A stretch of 64,000 bases of DNA from Eukaryota sp. TZLM1-RC (Eukaryota; Metamonada: BaSk clade). The DNA lies in contig JAUPSS010000002.1 of the NCBI GenBank assembly GCA_040285825.1, positions 310,001 to 374,000 on the forward strand. Direction: 5' to 3'. This document shows, piece after piece, positions 41,726-53,004 of the stretch (its first letter is position 1; each line of letters opens with the position of its first letter). A program made the position numbers and the translations under genes. The notes beneath the pieces are model-generated. The model did no database searches, was not told the origin of the DNA, and saw nothing but the letters and a program-made list of their open reading frames with translations.

Positions 41726-41945
41726 AAGTGAAGCTAATTATATAACAACTTTAGATTTACCTAAGGCATTTTGGCAGCTCAAAAATACAAAACAAATATT
41801 GATAAAACTACCGTACCAATTCCCGGGATGTCGATCAGTTTTAAAAGGGCTTGTTTTGGTTTGAAGAACGTTCCTGCAGTCTTCCAAAACATGATGATGG
41901 AAATATTTAATTCTGAAGGTGTATTTTTATGGGTTTTATGGTAAC
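41726..41945 (+). pseudogene. Ty3/gypsy reverse transcriptase, copy B, continuation
   Basis: Resumes the pol frame after the insertion (SEANYITTLDLPKAFWQL...), then RACFGLKNVPAVFQNMMMEIFNSEGVFL in a shifted frame. It is lost just before the Y-x-D-D box. Confidence 0.75.
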
Positions 41946-42144
41946 GTCAACATTATCAGAAAGATAATCCTCCTTTCAAAATACCATTTATAACAATAAA
42001 CAAACCAGCAATTAAAAACGAAATCCAGTAAATAAAAACCATTTTAGTAGAAATTTTAGATGATATTATTTAATAGATAACATTTAATATCACTTGTTTT
42101 GAAAACCACTTCTCTATTTCAACATTGGCCCAAGCAATGTACCG

Positions 42145-43818
42145 ATGTTGCTCCAAGTCTCCAAGTTCAGCACCGCCGGACTTCCCTTTGGGTCGTCATC
42201 CTTAGCTTCTCTTTTGCGAGTACGTCTCACTATTGTACAAACTACTTCTAAACCATTGCCCAAAACACTGGTATCTCCTATTCTCAGCAAGTCAGCGATG
42301 TATAAATCATCAAATTTCTCCTGGGATGATTCTCTTCCCCTAGGAGTCTCCCCTTCTTCCATCGTCACTCCTGATGTTGCTCTTTTGTTTGAGCTGGTTT
42401 CACCTACTACATCCATACCCCGCAGCATCACTGTTGACTTCCCTTCCTTCAAAGGCTGGACAGTCTTTGCATGGGGCTTCTTCCTTCTCCACGACCCTCT
42501 GGCCAACATCAACTCTATTTGCAATAATCCTATTTCTCTTCAGTTGTTTGCCCCACCTTTCAATACCAAAACCTCGGTAGAAGAATGGTTTCAATTCAAG
42601 AAATCGGTTTTACTAAAGTATTGTTTAATTAATTCAAAGTTTGTTTTTGAATTCGATACCTATTCCCAACCAGAACATCTTCCTTCTCTCTGTACTCTCT
42701 CCCTCACTGAACCAACGGCAACTAATCAATCACTGACGTCATCAAGGGTCAAAAAGTCAGTTTTTTCTGAAAAACTGCTGTATTTACTTAGGAAATTCTC
42801 CTGTAGAACTTCAATTCATTGGTCAAGACCCTCTGAATTTAAACATTATCCTCTTTACTTACCCCTCAATTCGCAAAGAGTGGTTAACTCCCTTTTCTCC
42901 AAGTGTGGGAGGTTTTTAATCATTGCACTCAATGGCTCATTAATCAACCCAATTGTGATTTTAGAATCGGCAACCTTTAATCAACTTTGCGAACTTCCCG
43001 GCCACTTATCTACTATCACCGATTTAGCTTATACATGTGCATCAACCAATGGTAGACGTCGTTTCTTTGTCCTTTCCCTCTCTTTGGAAGGTGAAGTATC
43101 TTTGTGGAAGATCAAGGAGGTTGATGGAAGGTTGAGCTATGATAGATTCAATATTCATGTAGATGGTGGTCCAATTAAGGCAACTTTCCTTCAGAATGGT
43201 GACTGTCCATCATTTTTGATTGGTTGTGTTGGTAAGGATGGAATTATTTCTGTGTTGAAGTTTGATGGTAGAACTCTGTCCAACTTTTTCAAATATAATC
43301 CTGAATTGTTAATCAATCATCAATCAATCACGTCTACAAGTTCCACAATAGTTGCCTCTGACGACAAGGGCAGGCTGTTCGTTTACACTATTTCAAGTGA
43401 CAAATTGGTTCTAGATTCATATATTCAACTCAACGATACCAATCATTTTGTGATTGATCACGTCATAAGTCAGGAAAGCTCAAACCTGATTCTGGCAGTT
43501 GCTTCTTCTTCTGGAGCAGCTTTTCTTGTAGATATTATTCATGCGTTTGTTGTGCAACGTATTGACATTCCAACAATGACAGTCCCTTGTCTATCCCCTG
43601 ATAGTTCTCAGTTGTACTTAGTAAGTCAAGGGTATTTGCAAGCGGTTGAGGTTCATTCTGGGGAAAAGCTTAAGCTGTTGAATTTCAATGTTCCTCAATC
43701 ACGTCATCAATCATTTTTGATTGGTCATCACCCACTATGGCATTCGATTTCTGTCATTGATCTGTTTGATAATAGTTTGGCTATCTTTGTGGGTACTGAG
43801 ATTGAATTTAATACTTGA
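42145..43818 (+). CDS. AHI1/jouberin-like WD40 protein of the ciliary transition zone
   Basis: 557-residue single-exon protein. An N-terminal C2-like region (about residues 75-140: VALLFELVS...GWTVFAWGFFLLH...ISLQLFAPP) matches the segment that precedes the propeller in AHI1. The WD40 part starts near 235, with GRFLIIALNG...NPIVILESATFNQLCELPGHLSTITDLAY closely following the AHI1 pattern (P-I-V-x-Y/L...G-H-L...I-x-D-L). Later blades are weaker (EVSLWKI, GIISVLKF, GRLFVYTI). AHI1 works with transition-zone (MKS/NPHP) modules at the base of cilia. The C-terminal SH3 domain of vertebrate AHI1 is absent, as in many protists. The N-terminus may extend upstream by an unrecognised short exon. Confidence 0.7.
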   Translation: MLLQVSKFSTAGLPFGSSSLASLLRVRLTIVQTTSKPLPKTLVSPILSKSAMYKSSNFSWDDSLPLGVSPSSIVTPDVALLFELVSPTTSIPRSITVDFPSFKGWTVFAWGFFLLHDPLANINSICNNPISLQLFAPPFNTKTSVEEWFQFKKSVLLKYCLINSKFVFEFDTYSQPEHLPSLCTLSLTEPTATNQSLTSSRVKKSVFSEKLLYLLRKFSCRTSIHWSRPSEFKHYPLYLPLNSQRVVNSLFSKCGRFLIIALNGSLINPIVILESATFNQLCELPGHLSTITDLAYTCASTNGRRRFFVLSLSLEGEVSLWKIKEVDGRLSYDRFNIHVDGGPIKATFLQNGDCPSFLIGCVGKDGIISVLKFDGRTLSNFFKYNPELLINHQSITSTSSTIVASDDKGRLFVYTISSDKLVLDSYIQLNDTNHFVIDHVISQESSNLILAVASSSGAAFLVDIIHAFVVQRIDIPTMTVPCLSPDSSQLYLVSQGYLQAVEVHSGEKLKLLNFNVPQSRHQSFLIGHHPLWHSISVIDLFDNSLAIFVGTEIEFNT

Positions 43819-44523
43819 AAATTTTGTTTATTTATTTCAGAATCAGTTCTTTTTCTAGTTTCTATGTATTATTTATTCTTTTTGAATGTAAATTATTTCT
43901 TTTTTTTTATTTATTTTTATTTTTTACGTCTCAATTGTTTACGATTATATTGTCTGTTTTATTTGCAAATTTAAATGAAGTTGTATCTTTTTTACCAATT
44001 TTTTTTAATGTCATTGTTGTTCTAATGAAACCCTAAACAACATTTCCGAGTTGAAATCAAATGGAAGTATAGATAGTTTGTCGAATGACCTTGTAGTTAC
44101 CTCAGACTGACCATGGACGCAAACAGTCAAGTACTACTGAAAATTTCAAAAGCAAGCTCATCTGTCTGAACATTTCAATAATTTAATTGAAGAATAATCT
44201 GTTTTTACTAATTGTAATAGAAAATATTTTCATGTAATATATATGAGCAATTTTAATTGAGATAACTAAATGCATGGAAATTTTCATAATAATGCAAAAC
44301 AGTCATTCTTTAATCCAAAATATCACCTCGAACATCAAGATCAAAAATGCGAACACCACTTTGGATCACGTATCTGTTAGCAGCAGAACAAATGAAAACG
44401 GCATTTCGTATGCTCAAGCAGCAATGTTGAGATGTGGACTTGGTGTAAATGACGACAGAGCATGGTCTTGTGAAATGCAAAGCAATAACTAATTACAATT
44501 TATTTACAGAAAAACATCAACAT
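43819..44523. other. Intergenic between convergent genes, no gene recognised
   Basis: Very T-rich 3' flank of the AHI1-like gene. A 72-codon frame at 44274-44492 ends ISYAQAAMLRCGLGVNDDRAW but matches nothing I know. Confidence 0.4.
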
Positions 44524-45525
44524 TCACTCCCATTGATTTAAAACGACTCTACCCCACAAATGAAACAATTTTCTCCCATATTCCTCAGTGGAAAGAAAAG
44601 GTAAAGAAAGTTCAATAATATCCACTAAAGGCTTCTGCTGTAGACCTTTTTTAAACAAAAGCTCTCTTGATAGAAACTGCTTAAGAACTTTGCGAGTTAA
44701 ATTCGAATATTTAGTCACAGTTACAGCTTTAACACTGACAGATTTAATACTGATACAAGAGATCTTTCTCCCATAGACCTCAAACACTTGGTTAGTAATG
44801 AAGTAAGCAAATGCCAATTCCTCGCAAACAAAGGAATCCCATTCGGCAGGAGCACCAGAAAACAAATGTTCAACAAAAGGTAACATCGTATTGAACAGTT
44901 TCCAACAATCATTAAAAACATCACCCCCCACTCCTCCTTCATTTCTAAGCAAACGTGAGAGCCATGACGAGGGACACGAGGAGGGGATGGTAAAATGAGA
45001 TGAAGATCTGTCAGCAAGTACTTTAAAGCTTGTCTTTGTGATTGGGTATTGTGCTATGCAACACAATTGAGCGACGGTTACTGGTTCCTGGTGCTGCCTA
45101 CATGCAATAAACAAACAAACAGCAGCTACAGTTTGCCTTCTACATCGATTCCCCAACGTTTTCTTTCTCTTCATCAAAGGTACATATTCCGAGGCTTTAT
45201 CGACTAGAAACCGTGACAAGCCCAAGATATTGGCCAGTCTTTGTACAATTTTTTGAGTTGCAGAATTGCGACTCCAACCAGAACCCATCATTGAAACACT
45301 TCGTGGAAGAGATGTCGAAATGGGTTGTTCAGCCAGAGTTTTTTGAGAGGAGACGAAAGATCCTATTATGTGGTTATGTTTATCTCTTTGTTCTTGATGT
45401 AGTTCGCCACCTTGGCCAGTGAGAAACCCACAATCCAGACAAACAAATTGACCAGATAATATGTCACAGAGCGCACCTCCACAGTGTTGACATTTGGAAG
45501 AGTCACATTGAAGTAAAGGGGTCAT
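44524..45525 (-). CDS. TFIIB-family general transcription factor, BRF-like
   Basis: 333 residues, single exon. N-terminal zinc ribbon C12-x2-C15...C29-x2-C32. After it, IIGSFVSS resembles the G-Q-F-V-S of BRF1 rather than the E-W-R of TFIIB. The first cyclin fold is at about 85-175 (IVQRLANILGLSRFLVDKASEYV, then NRCRRQTVAAVCLFIACRQ). The second cyclin fold is weaker (EELAFAYFITNQVFEVYG...SVKAVTVTKYSNLTRKVLKQFL). BRF proteins recruit RNA polymerase III with TBP. The protein is short and ends right after the second fold, without the long C-terminal BRF homology region. It could be BRF1, BRF2-like or a divergent TFIIB paralogue. Confidence 0.65.
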   Translation of the reverse strand: MTPLLQCDSSKCQHCGGALCDILSGQFVCLDCGFLTGQGGELHQEQRDKHNHIIGSFVSSQKTLAEQPISTSLPRSVSMMGSGWSRNSATQKIVQRLANILGLSRFLVDKASEYVPLMKRKKTLGNRCRRQTVAAVCLFIACRQHQEPVTVAQLCCIAQYPITKTSFKVLADRSSSHFTIPSSCPSSWLSRLLRNEGGVGGDVFNDCWKLFNTMLPFVEHLFSGAPAEWDSFVCEELAFAYFITNQVFEVYGRKISCISIKSVSVKAVTVTKYSNLTRKVLKQFLSRELLFKKGLQQKPLVDIIELSLPFLSTEEYGRKLFHLWGRVVLNQWE

Positions 45526-46289
45526 AAAGATGAAGAGCTAACAGTCTAATCAGAGATGACTGGTGCAGAACCCACCTCTAAAGATGGGATGTGAAAGGGG
45601 AGAGGAAACTCAGGACCATCCACAGAAGTTGAAAGATATTGTGATTTGAAACTTCAATTCTGCATCGCTACCAATATTCTTTGGGAATTTTTTGGTTCTT
45701 TTTGTCCTCCTTTTGAACAAAATTTCGTAAATAATAATTAAGTGTGCAAATTCAATAAATAATGCATCGCTATTGACAATTCAGTAACAAGACTTTTTTG
45801 GAAATGCTTATTGAAAGAATGAATTATACAATGCTCCCAAATTAAATCACTTATTTTATACTTGCTGTTTCAATCCGCCAGTGTTTTGTCTTTTCGGTTT
45901 GATAAATTAAGGGAGAAGCACAATTATTATGGAATCTAACACACACCCCATACTGAATAGAGTTTCTACTGAATACAAAAATAGACACAAAAATTATTGT
46001 TTATAAAGCTAAAACAATTTGAACAAAAGAGTCCAAATCCCGCTTTCGGAAATTGTTTAAAAACATTCGTAATACTTCTGCTACGGCTATTGTTACCTAA
46101 ATTCCCATTATTTCCGGACTTTTACTGGAAAAAAATGAATGGTTAATAAACATAAGTTTTCTTTTTTCCAAACAGATTGCCTAATCAATTGAAGTGTAAA
46201 TGTGGAAAACCTCTTTTGTTTACTCATCCCTTCAAATGTAGACAATTTATTACTTAAAAAAATAAAGTACATAATAATGAAAGAGACCA
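45526..46289. other. Intergenic with an orphan non-LTR tail
   Basis: No gene. At about 45737-45766 the sequence TTAAGTGTGCAAATTCAATAAAT is the 3' tail of the subfamily A non-LTR element with no coding part attached, i.e. an extremely 5'-truncated copy. Confidence 0.5.
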
Positions 46290-46845
46290 AGTTATTGTCA
46301 TGTGTAAATCTTATCGAGTAGAATCCTTTTTAGAACCATTGTTATCAAAACTCATTCTCGAAGACCCCATTATTGATAGTACTCAATACAATAGATCTTC
46401 TATATGTGTGACAAGAGGTGATTTGGGTGTTCCTGGCCTAAATGAAACTCACTATTTTTGAGGCTATGTCAATTGACTCTTGTAATTCTTGTGATGAACG
46501 TTTAATTAATTCTGATGTCAATACTGCTGTTCTTACTAAGGCATAATACAAAATTGCTCAATACGCGAAATTTATTTCTTCTGTCAACGAAAATTCTCAT
46601 GTCCAATAAAATCATGTCCTTTTTTTCTCTGGTCCATTCTCTAGAAGGAATGCTTTTACATTCCTTGAAAATTGCTGTGTAGTCGCAAAGGAATGTACTG
46701 GAAGTATTTTGAATAGTGTTAATAGGCAACATAGAATTATTTTATATTATAATTTATGTTTGTTTTCTCAATTTAAAAGGGAATGGTGAAGTTATTTTCT
46801 GATCCATCTTTTCGAGTAATTAGATTTACAAAAAATTCAATGACC
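46290..46845 (+). mobile_element. Non-LTR retrotransposon fragment, subfamily C, degenerate
   Basis: Reads VESFLEPLLSKLI...RGDLGVPGL, then later FLENCCVVAKE...GSILNSVNRQHRIILYY, matching the subfamily C nuclease-like end with several stops and shifts. Confidence 0.5.
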
Positions 46846-46849
46846 CTCC

Positions 46850-47704
46850 ACACTTAATAAAATAAACTCATAACTAATGGGACGAAATTCATTGAACCAA
46901 GATTTCCTCTACAAAATCTTGATCTGCTTGCTGTCTAGCTAAGCTTCTCTAATTCGGTTGAAAAACCGAGGTAATGTATTAATAATGGCAAATTGAATCC
47001 GAGAGCGCCATAAAAAATATCAAATCTTTTCATTGTTTTTTCTTGAACCATTTATTGGAAATCATTCAAAAAGGTTCCTGCTTCTACTGATAGTCTTCCT
47101 TTTATAGAAAATGGGAGATCAATAATATCAAGTGGTCTATTTCTATCAGCATTAGCTTCTTCGATATTTTTGTCTTATTTTCTATGTTTCTTCTTGGCTT
47201 AGGATTCAAGAGCATCTACAGGATTAAGTTTTCTTCTGGGAACCAAAGTGTCATTTGCAACATTACATGAGACAAAGTCACTAACAGCTTCAGAGTTCTC
47301 ATTCTATTCACAGTATACATCACCTCTATCATCAGAACCAAAATTATTCAGAGAAAGTGTTTCCTTCAGCAGGGGCTCTTTGATACACGATATCCTTGCA
47401 GTTTGTGCCATATTGAAAACAGTGTCTCTAACAGCATCATGTAATGAAGAACGATAGGTTATCAATTTAGAACAATTCAGAGCATGACGCAAAGTGAGTT
47501 GAGGTGAATTCGAACAAATACATTTTTCTTTTTATAATAATTGGTTAATGGGGATATTCAAATATAATCTCATTTTTGTTACTAACGCTGCATTATTTGC
47601 AGATAGTCCAAATTTTCGTGGCACAATGGTCACAAACAATAAAGAATATGATGACTGATTTTCCAACAACAATGAGTGGAGATCTTGATTTAAAACAGCT
47701 GATG
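46850..47704 (-). mobile_element. Non-LTR retrotransposon fragment, subfamily A
   Basis: Minus-strand copy with the conserved tail (CACACTTAATAAAATAAACTC on the plus strand) and coding remnants of the finger (LRHALNC), RGDVYCE and RFFNRI. Its 5' side abuts a Ty3 LTR at 47706. Confidence 0.75.
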
Positions 47705-47705
47705 C

Positions 47706-47831
47706 TGTGTGGTTGGACATAACAGAATAGAGATAAAAGATATTTATTAAAATTCATCGGCCCTTATGAAGGCCATCACTAGTGAAGTATCTTATAAAAA
47801 ATGTACTAGACTAATTGTTTACAGTTCAACC
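47706..47831 (-). repeat. Ty3 LTR, diverged
   Basis: Aligns with the LTRs at 21320-21431 and 62204-62333 (GGTTGGACAT..., AAGGCCATCACTAGTGAAGTATC, ACTAGACTAATTG). The terminal CAACA is mutated. Confidence 0.65.
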
Positions 47832-47856
47832 CTACTGTTTACCTCAAATAGTGTAA

Positions 47857-48092
47857 TTGTTGTTCAACTCTATGAGGTGCCAAATTTCTCACCTGTTGGA
47901 CTTAAGAGGTTTCGGGTTTACTATTGACCAATCTAGACAACAGGTCTGCCCAAAAATTCGGCTCGCCTGCGGTGTGGACTACATCAAAATTGAATTCTGA
48001 CAATATTGGTTGCCACCTCTTCACAATTCTGTTCTTTTCAGGAGCTGATATGAGATATGCTAAATTTCTATGATCAGTGAATATTGTCTTTT
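47857..48092 (-). pseudogene. Ty3/gypsy RNase H fragment
   Basis: Nucleotide-level match to 16.39-16.63 kb (CAACTCTATGAGGTGCC...ATTCTGACAATATTGG...TTTCTATGATCAGTGAATAT). Truncated by the subfamily A insertion that follows. Confidence 0.7.
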
Positions 48093-48107
48093 ATAGTATC
48101 GCTATTT

Positions 48108-48806
48108 ATAGTATTTTGTTCGAATTCACCTCAACTCACTTTGCGCCATGCTCTAAATTGCTCTAAATTGATAACTTATCGTTCTTCATTACATGATGCT
48201 GTTAGAGACACTGTTTTCAATATGGCACAAACTGCAAGGATATCGTGTATCAAAGAGCCCCTGCTGAAGGAAACACTTTCTCTGAATAATTTTGGTTCTG
48301 ATGATAGAGGTGATGTATACTGTGATTGGATTGATAATTCTGAAGCTATTGTTGACTTTGTCTCATGTAATGTTGCAAACGATACTTTGGTTCACAGAAG
48401 AAAACTTAATCCTGTGGCTGCTCTGGATTTTAAAGCAAAAGAAAAACATAGAAAATATGATAAAGAAATTGAAGATGCAAATGTCGATAGAAATACACAG
48501 CTGGTTTTTATTGATTTCCCATTTTCGATAAATGGAAGATTATCAGTTGAAGCAGAAACTTTTTTGGATGACTTCCAAAAAATGGTGAAAGAAAAAACAA
48601 TGAAAAGATTTGATATTTTTTTATGGCGTTCACGGATTCAGTTTGCCATTATTAATAGATTACCGCGGTTTTTCAATCGAATTAGAGAAGCTTTAGCTAG
48701 ACAGCAAACAAATCAAGATTTTGTAGAGGAAATCTTGGTTTAATGATAGTCGTCCCATTAGTTATGATTTAATTTAATCAAGTGTGCAAATTCAATAAAT
48801 ACGATA
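48108..48806 (+). mobile_element. Non-LTR retrotransposon fragment, subfamily A
   Basis: Plus-strand, 5'-truncated inside the finger (starts TTTTGTTCGAATTCACC), then an intact frame to the stop at 48743 and the tail AAGTGTGCAAATTCAATAAAT. The word ATAGTATCGCT occurs just before and just after it (48097-48107 region and 48812-48822 region), a probable 11-bp target duplication. Confidence 0.75.
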
Positions 48807-48809
48807 GTA

Positions 48810-50660
48810 TCGCTGATATATGTAAATTCACAATCAGAATCAAGTATTTTCATTATCATGTAGTAGAAGACTGCAGAAACGTTCTTCAAACAAAACAAGC
48901 CCTTTTAAAACTGATCGACATCCCGATAATTGATATGGTAGTTTTATCAATATCCTTTTTTGCTATTTTGAGCTGCCAAAAAGCCTTAGCTAAATCTTAA
49001 ATTATTGTGTAATTACCTTTACTTAGAAACCCAAAAATTTCGCTAATCCTGGGCAAATTTGCCTCAACAGGTTGAGTAAAATTATTTACTCCACTTATAC
49101 CACTAAAACCGCCAGTTAATCGTGATTTTCTGTGATCAGGGTAAATTGAAAGACAAATGGGATTATTAAATGGAGACTTTGCGGGCACAACAAATACATT
49201 ACGGGTCAATTCGTTGAAAAGTTTTCCGGCTACCCTTTGTTTTTCTAGGTTTAATCTTCGGGGTTTCCTTTTGACGACCTTACTTTCGTCATAAAATGGA
49301 ATGATCATCGGCTGACAATCAATTCCATCTGATTGAGGTAGCCCACTAAGTACATCTCTGTATTTTTCGAGTAGCACGACTAAACGTTCCTCATCCTTAG
49401 TGTCGTCTGGGCATATTCTACAGCCCAACTCATCTAAATTATGTCTGAATGGAGTGTGCCCAAAATCATTACCTAAGTTTGATTTATTACTCAATTATTT
49501 AATGAATCTAATTGTTTGACTATTTCTATTATCAAACTCACATTCGGCAATCAAGATGGTGCGATGTTCGCAATCCAAACTAATGTTAAAACCGTGCTCC
49601 GTGCGTAGTCTCAAGGTTTGTAATAAGTCTCTTTCGATTAGCAAATTGTTGGTGTACCAGGTATGATTTGAAATTCGATTCTTAAAAACACTTGAGTGGC
49701 CAAGCTACTCACATTTAGAGCGAGAACACCACTTGCACATCCTAGAATCGTGGAGCAAATACCATTTGCCGATAGGTATTCGACGGTTTTATTGTCATTA
49801 ACCGTGATATTACATTTTAACACTAAATCCATTGAAAAAGCTGAAAACGCAGCTCCATTATTATTTTTGCCTTGTACTTTCACGTTATTTATAGTGCAAG
49901 TTAATCAAAGTTCCCTGCTAGAAATTCTTGGTTACTTGCTACCCTGGACAATTTTACGCTGTGGATAGAACCTACTGGATTGGAGGATTCTCTAAATCTT
50001 TTTAATGGATTTAGGTGTTTGCAAACCGAATGAACTTTGCTTATATCATATATGGTACTGATTGTGTTTTGTGTAAGCTTGTTCTTATTTAAAGATGTAT
50101 ACTCATCTGATTTATTTGCATCACGCTTACTATCGCGTTTTTAACTTACCTGACGCTTTTTTGAACCAGGGTTTCCCACTATTTTAAAGCAATTCTCCTC
50201 GGAATGTTTATTAGTTTTGCATAAACTAAACCATTGATCGGAAAATTTGGGTCGACCACTTCTAAAACTCTCCTTTTGAGGTTTCAAAGGAACCTTTTGA
50301 CTGGCTTCGTCCTGTTTGCGCAGGGGGGTGTATGCCAAAAGCTGTTCTAATTCAATTCACGTCTTTGGTTGAGGATTCAAGGCTATTGACCTTGATGACG
50401 AATGCAGTTCCTAATTTTAAAATGGCATTACCAGTTTCTCATTACTTGTTTTAAACCTATCAATCTAAATGATGTATCTGTCCATCAATTACCTGTTAGC
50501 TTTATCGTTAATGGTCGCAAGAAACCTCTTGGCTGGGTAGACGACTGACGGAGTGCCATCCGTTCCGGGCATAATGGTAGAGCGGCTAATTATACAAATA
50601 ATCTGCTCTATAAAAGCCGACTACGAAGATTCAACGCTCATATGCGGCTGATTTTGCGTG
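48810..50660 (-). pseudogene. Ty3/gypsy copy C: RT, protease, zinc knuckle and gag end
   Basis: Minus-strand decayed copy, order as in copy A: RT fingers (PRRLNLEKQRVAGKLF...NPICLSIYPDHRKSRLTGGFSG), protease (KNNNGAAFSAFS, where the catalytic Asp is now Asn), knuckle (WFSLCKTNKHSEENCF) and the gag end with the conserved ATGCCCGGAACGGATGG and TAG near 50570-50630. It is a near sister of copy B, with which it shares stop codons. Confidence 0.75.
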
Positions 50661-50759
50661 GTTTTACAGAACATGTGTTAGTTTTAAATAGTATTAATAG
50701 CTTTAGTATTATTATTTATTTAGTTCTATAATAAGTTGAGGGAAATCCATTCACCTGGT

Positions 50760-52640
50760 AATAAATTACATTGCACTCACAGTATGAATCCTAATCATTG
50801 CCCAAGACCATCAATACGTATTGGGTCGTCAACTGCTTCGCCTAGGCCCCTGATAAAGAGACTGGTACCTCTTCACAACTAACATCAGCTTAAACGGATG
50901 CCATGACTTCTGTAGAACCTCCCGCCTTTCCCGTAGTTTTTTCTCTTTAGGTGAAGTTCCCGCGTCTTCCGAAGATCCCTTTTCTCAAGATTCCGGGTCT
51001 AGGGAAAGAAGTTCTCTCCCAGAGGACTCTACTCCTATGGAGAGCACCAGAGGACTCTACTCCTATGGAGAGAAGTATTCCTCATGATTATTCCGTGAAA
51101 TGAACATTCTCATCTGTACCTTCTACCACTCATCAGGTAAGTTTATCCTCATCTTCAATGGCTCAAGAAGATGATATGAGAAGAGTCCATAGAGATCTAA
51201 TGGAAGTCCTAGCAGACCATAGAAGAGACTTTACGGAGTTCATTAGCACTGCAAAACGCTTTGAATATGCCTTAACTTTTAGTCAACATTCTTCGAAGGC
51301 AATGCCTAGCAGGCAATTAATTCCAAGAAATTCCGCCTCTAACCTGGAAAGCCAACCCAGCTCATAGAATAGGGGACTTTAAAACAATTCCCTCTGATTT
51401 CAAAGCCATTCCTCCTACGGAAATAAGCAAAGGAGTTACATTATTTTATGGACCTCTTCAAAAGAACAACCTAGACATTCCATTTACACCCAGAAGTGGC
51501 ATATTACGGAAAGTGACACCAGACACGATCCCGAATTTAAAAGTACTCGCAGACCTGGCGTAGGTTATATGCGAACAACTAGGGAAGGAGTTTTCACACC
51601 ATTTTTTGGAGATGACCAAAACCTTTTCATCAATGTTGTCAACCCCTGTCCAAACTGTAGGTTCAGCCATGGATACAAAGCTTCATTAGACATATTAATC
51701 GACCAAGATTATCGCATGGGCTGGTGGTTCACCGAAACGACATATGGCGAAAGACTCTATATGAAAGACGTCCCAACCATAGAAGAGCAGGCAACGTTCA
51801 AGATGCTCTATAAAAAGTAACAATATTCCCTGGATGCACAGAATCCAGGATGTTGAAATGGATCATGGTTGAATGTCGCATTAAACGATCCAACCTGGTT
51901 CAATCAGCTATCTCAGAAGCAACTGTTCCTGCACAGTTTGATGAATCGGTCACTGTCCCTGATACTCAAGTCGTCTCTCAAACTCAATCTCAAAATCAAT
52001 TTCAGGTACAACCTCAAGGTAACCAATTTCCCATGGAGCAAGCCGTTGACCAAATAATTACGGTCAATAGTGAGTCCCCAACTCCTACTATATCTTCTGA
52101 TACGATAATTTCATCCCATCACACCCGTCACACGAGCTCCTCAACTTCAACCTACACCTTCCACGGTGAGCTCAACCTCAACAACTTCCGTTTTTTCAGG
52201 CACTTACGAAAGTAGCTTTCTCCTCTCTTCCATGATAGGATCAAGAGATAGGGATGATAGACGTAGGGACCGTCCTGAACGTCCATACTTTGACGCAGCA
52301 GCCTTAAAAGACGCTGACAAACTTCTAAAGTTTGTAAATAAGTTCATTCTCTCGAGTCGTACTGATCGAGTTCTAAGAAAAACAAGAGTTAACATTGAGG
52401 ATCCAGCTCAGGTGGCTCTAGCTAACGAAGTTGCCAGTCTTCGCGATGAACTGGAACGAGCTAGAGAAGGTTCACAAACTTCCGATGAATATTTTGAAAA
52501 TATTACCAGTGAACATGTTCATGAATGGACTTGTTCCGTCAAGTCATGCGAATCAGCCCTCGAGACCTCGCTGAATGTGTCACTCCAGAAGTACTTAATG
52601 CTTCCAGATTTCAAGGTTCCAACCTGAATATATCCTCTCC
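50760..52640 (+). pseudogene. Gag-like region of a further LTR retroelement, degraded
   Basis: A run of plus-strand frames with the composition of a retrotransposon gag: Ser/Pro-rich start, MAQEDDMRRVHRDLMEVL, GVFTPFFGDDQNLFINVVNPCPNC, a Gln-rich linker, then a basic and coiled segment (EVASLRDELERAREG). No knuckle, protease or RT was found, and frame changes are frequent. It could be a relative of element 1; I do not recognise the family. Confidence 0.35.
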
Positions 52641-52694
52641 GACGGTTTCAACCTCAAGAAATGAACGTATCATCTGGGCTCAAATATTGAAAAG

Positions 52695-52866
52695 AACACA
52701 TATTTTCTACATCAATTTTTGAAATTTCCTCACTTAAAGCGGTAACAGTTGAAGTTTGCTTTCTCACTGATAAATCTTCCCAATCTGCAAATCCTTCAGC
52801 ACTCAAATATTGCATTTCTGCATCTACCGATAAAGGCACACGCAGTAAGAATTGAGGCTTGTCCAA
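52695..52866 (-). mobile_element. Non-LTR retrotransposon 5' fragment, subfamily A
   Basis: Minus-strand reading ...FADWEDLSVRKQTSTVTALSEEISKIDVE aligns with the start of the copy at 40550-41725 (FADWEDLLMATQSSTVCALSEEISKIDAE). Confidence 0.6.
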
Positions 52867-53004
52867 CCTAAACCGCCATAGTTTGGACTAAGCTAAGCAT
52901 GACAGGTATTCTTTGGTGACTTCATCATTATTTCACCAAAAATGGAGCCAAACGACGAATAGCATCAGTTGAATATAACTTAACTTAGTAATTATAGCGA
53001 ATTC

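Noticed and set aside
43815-44036. Hydrophobic 73-residue frame as a small membrane protein
   Set aside because: It is a translation of the T-rich 3' flank of the AHI1-like gene; Phe/Ile/Leu-rich by base composition alone.
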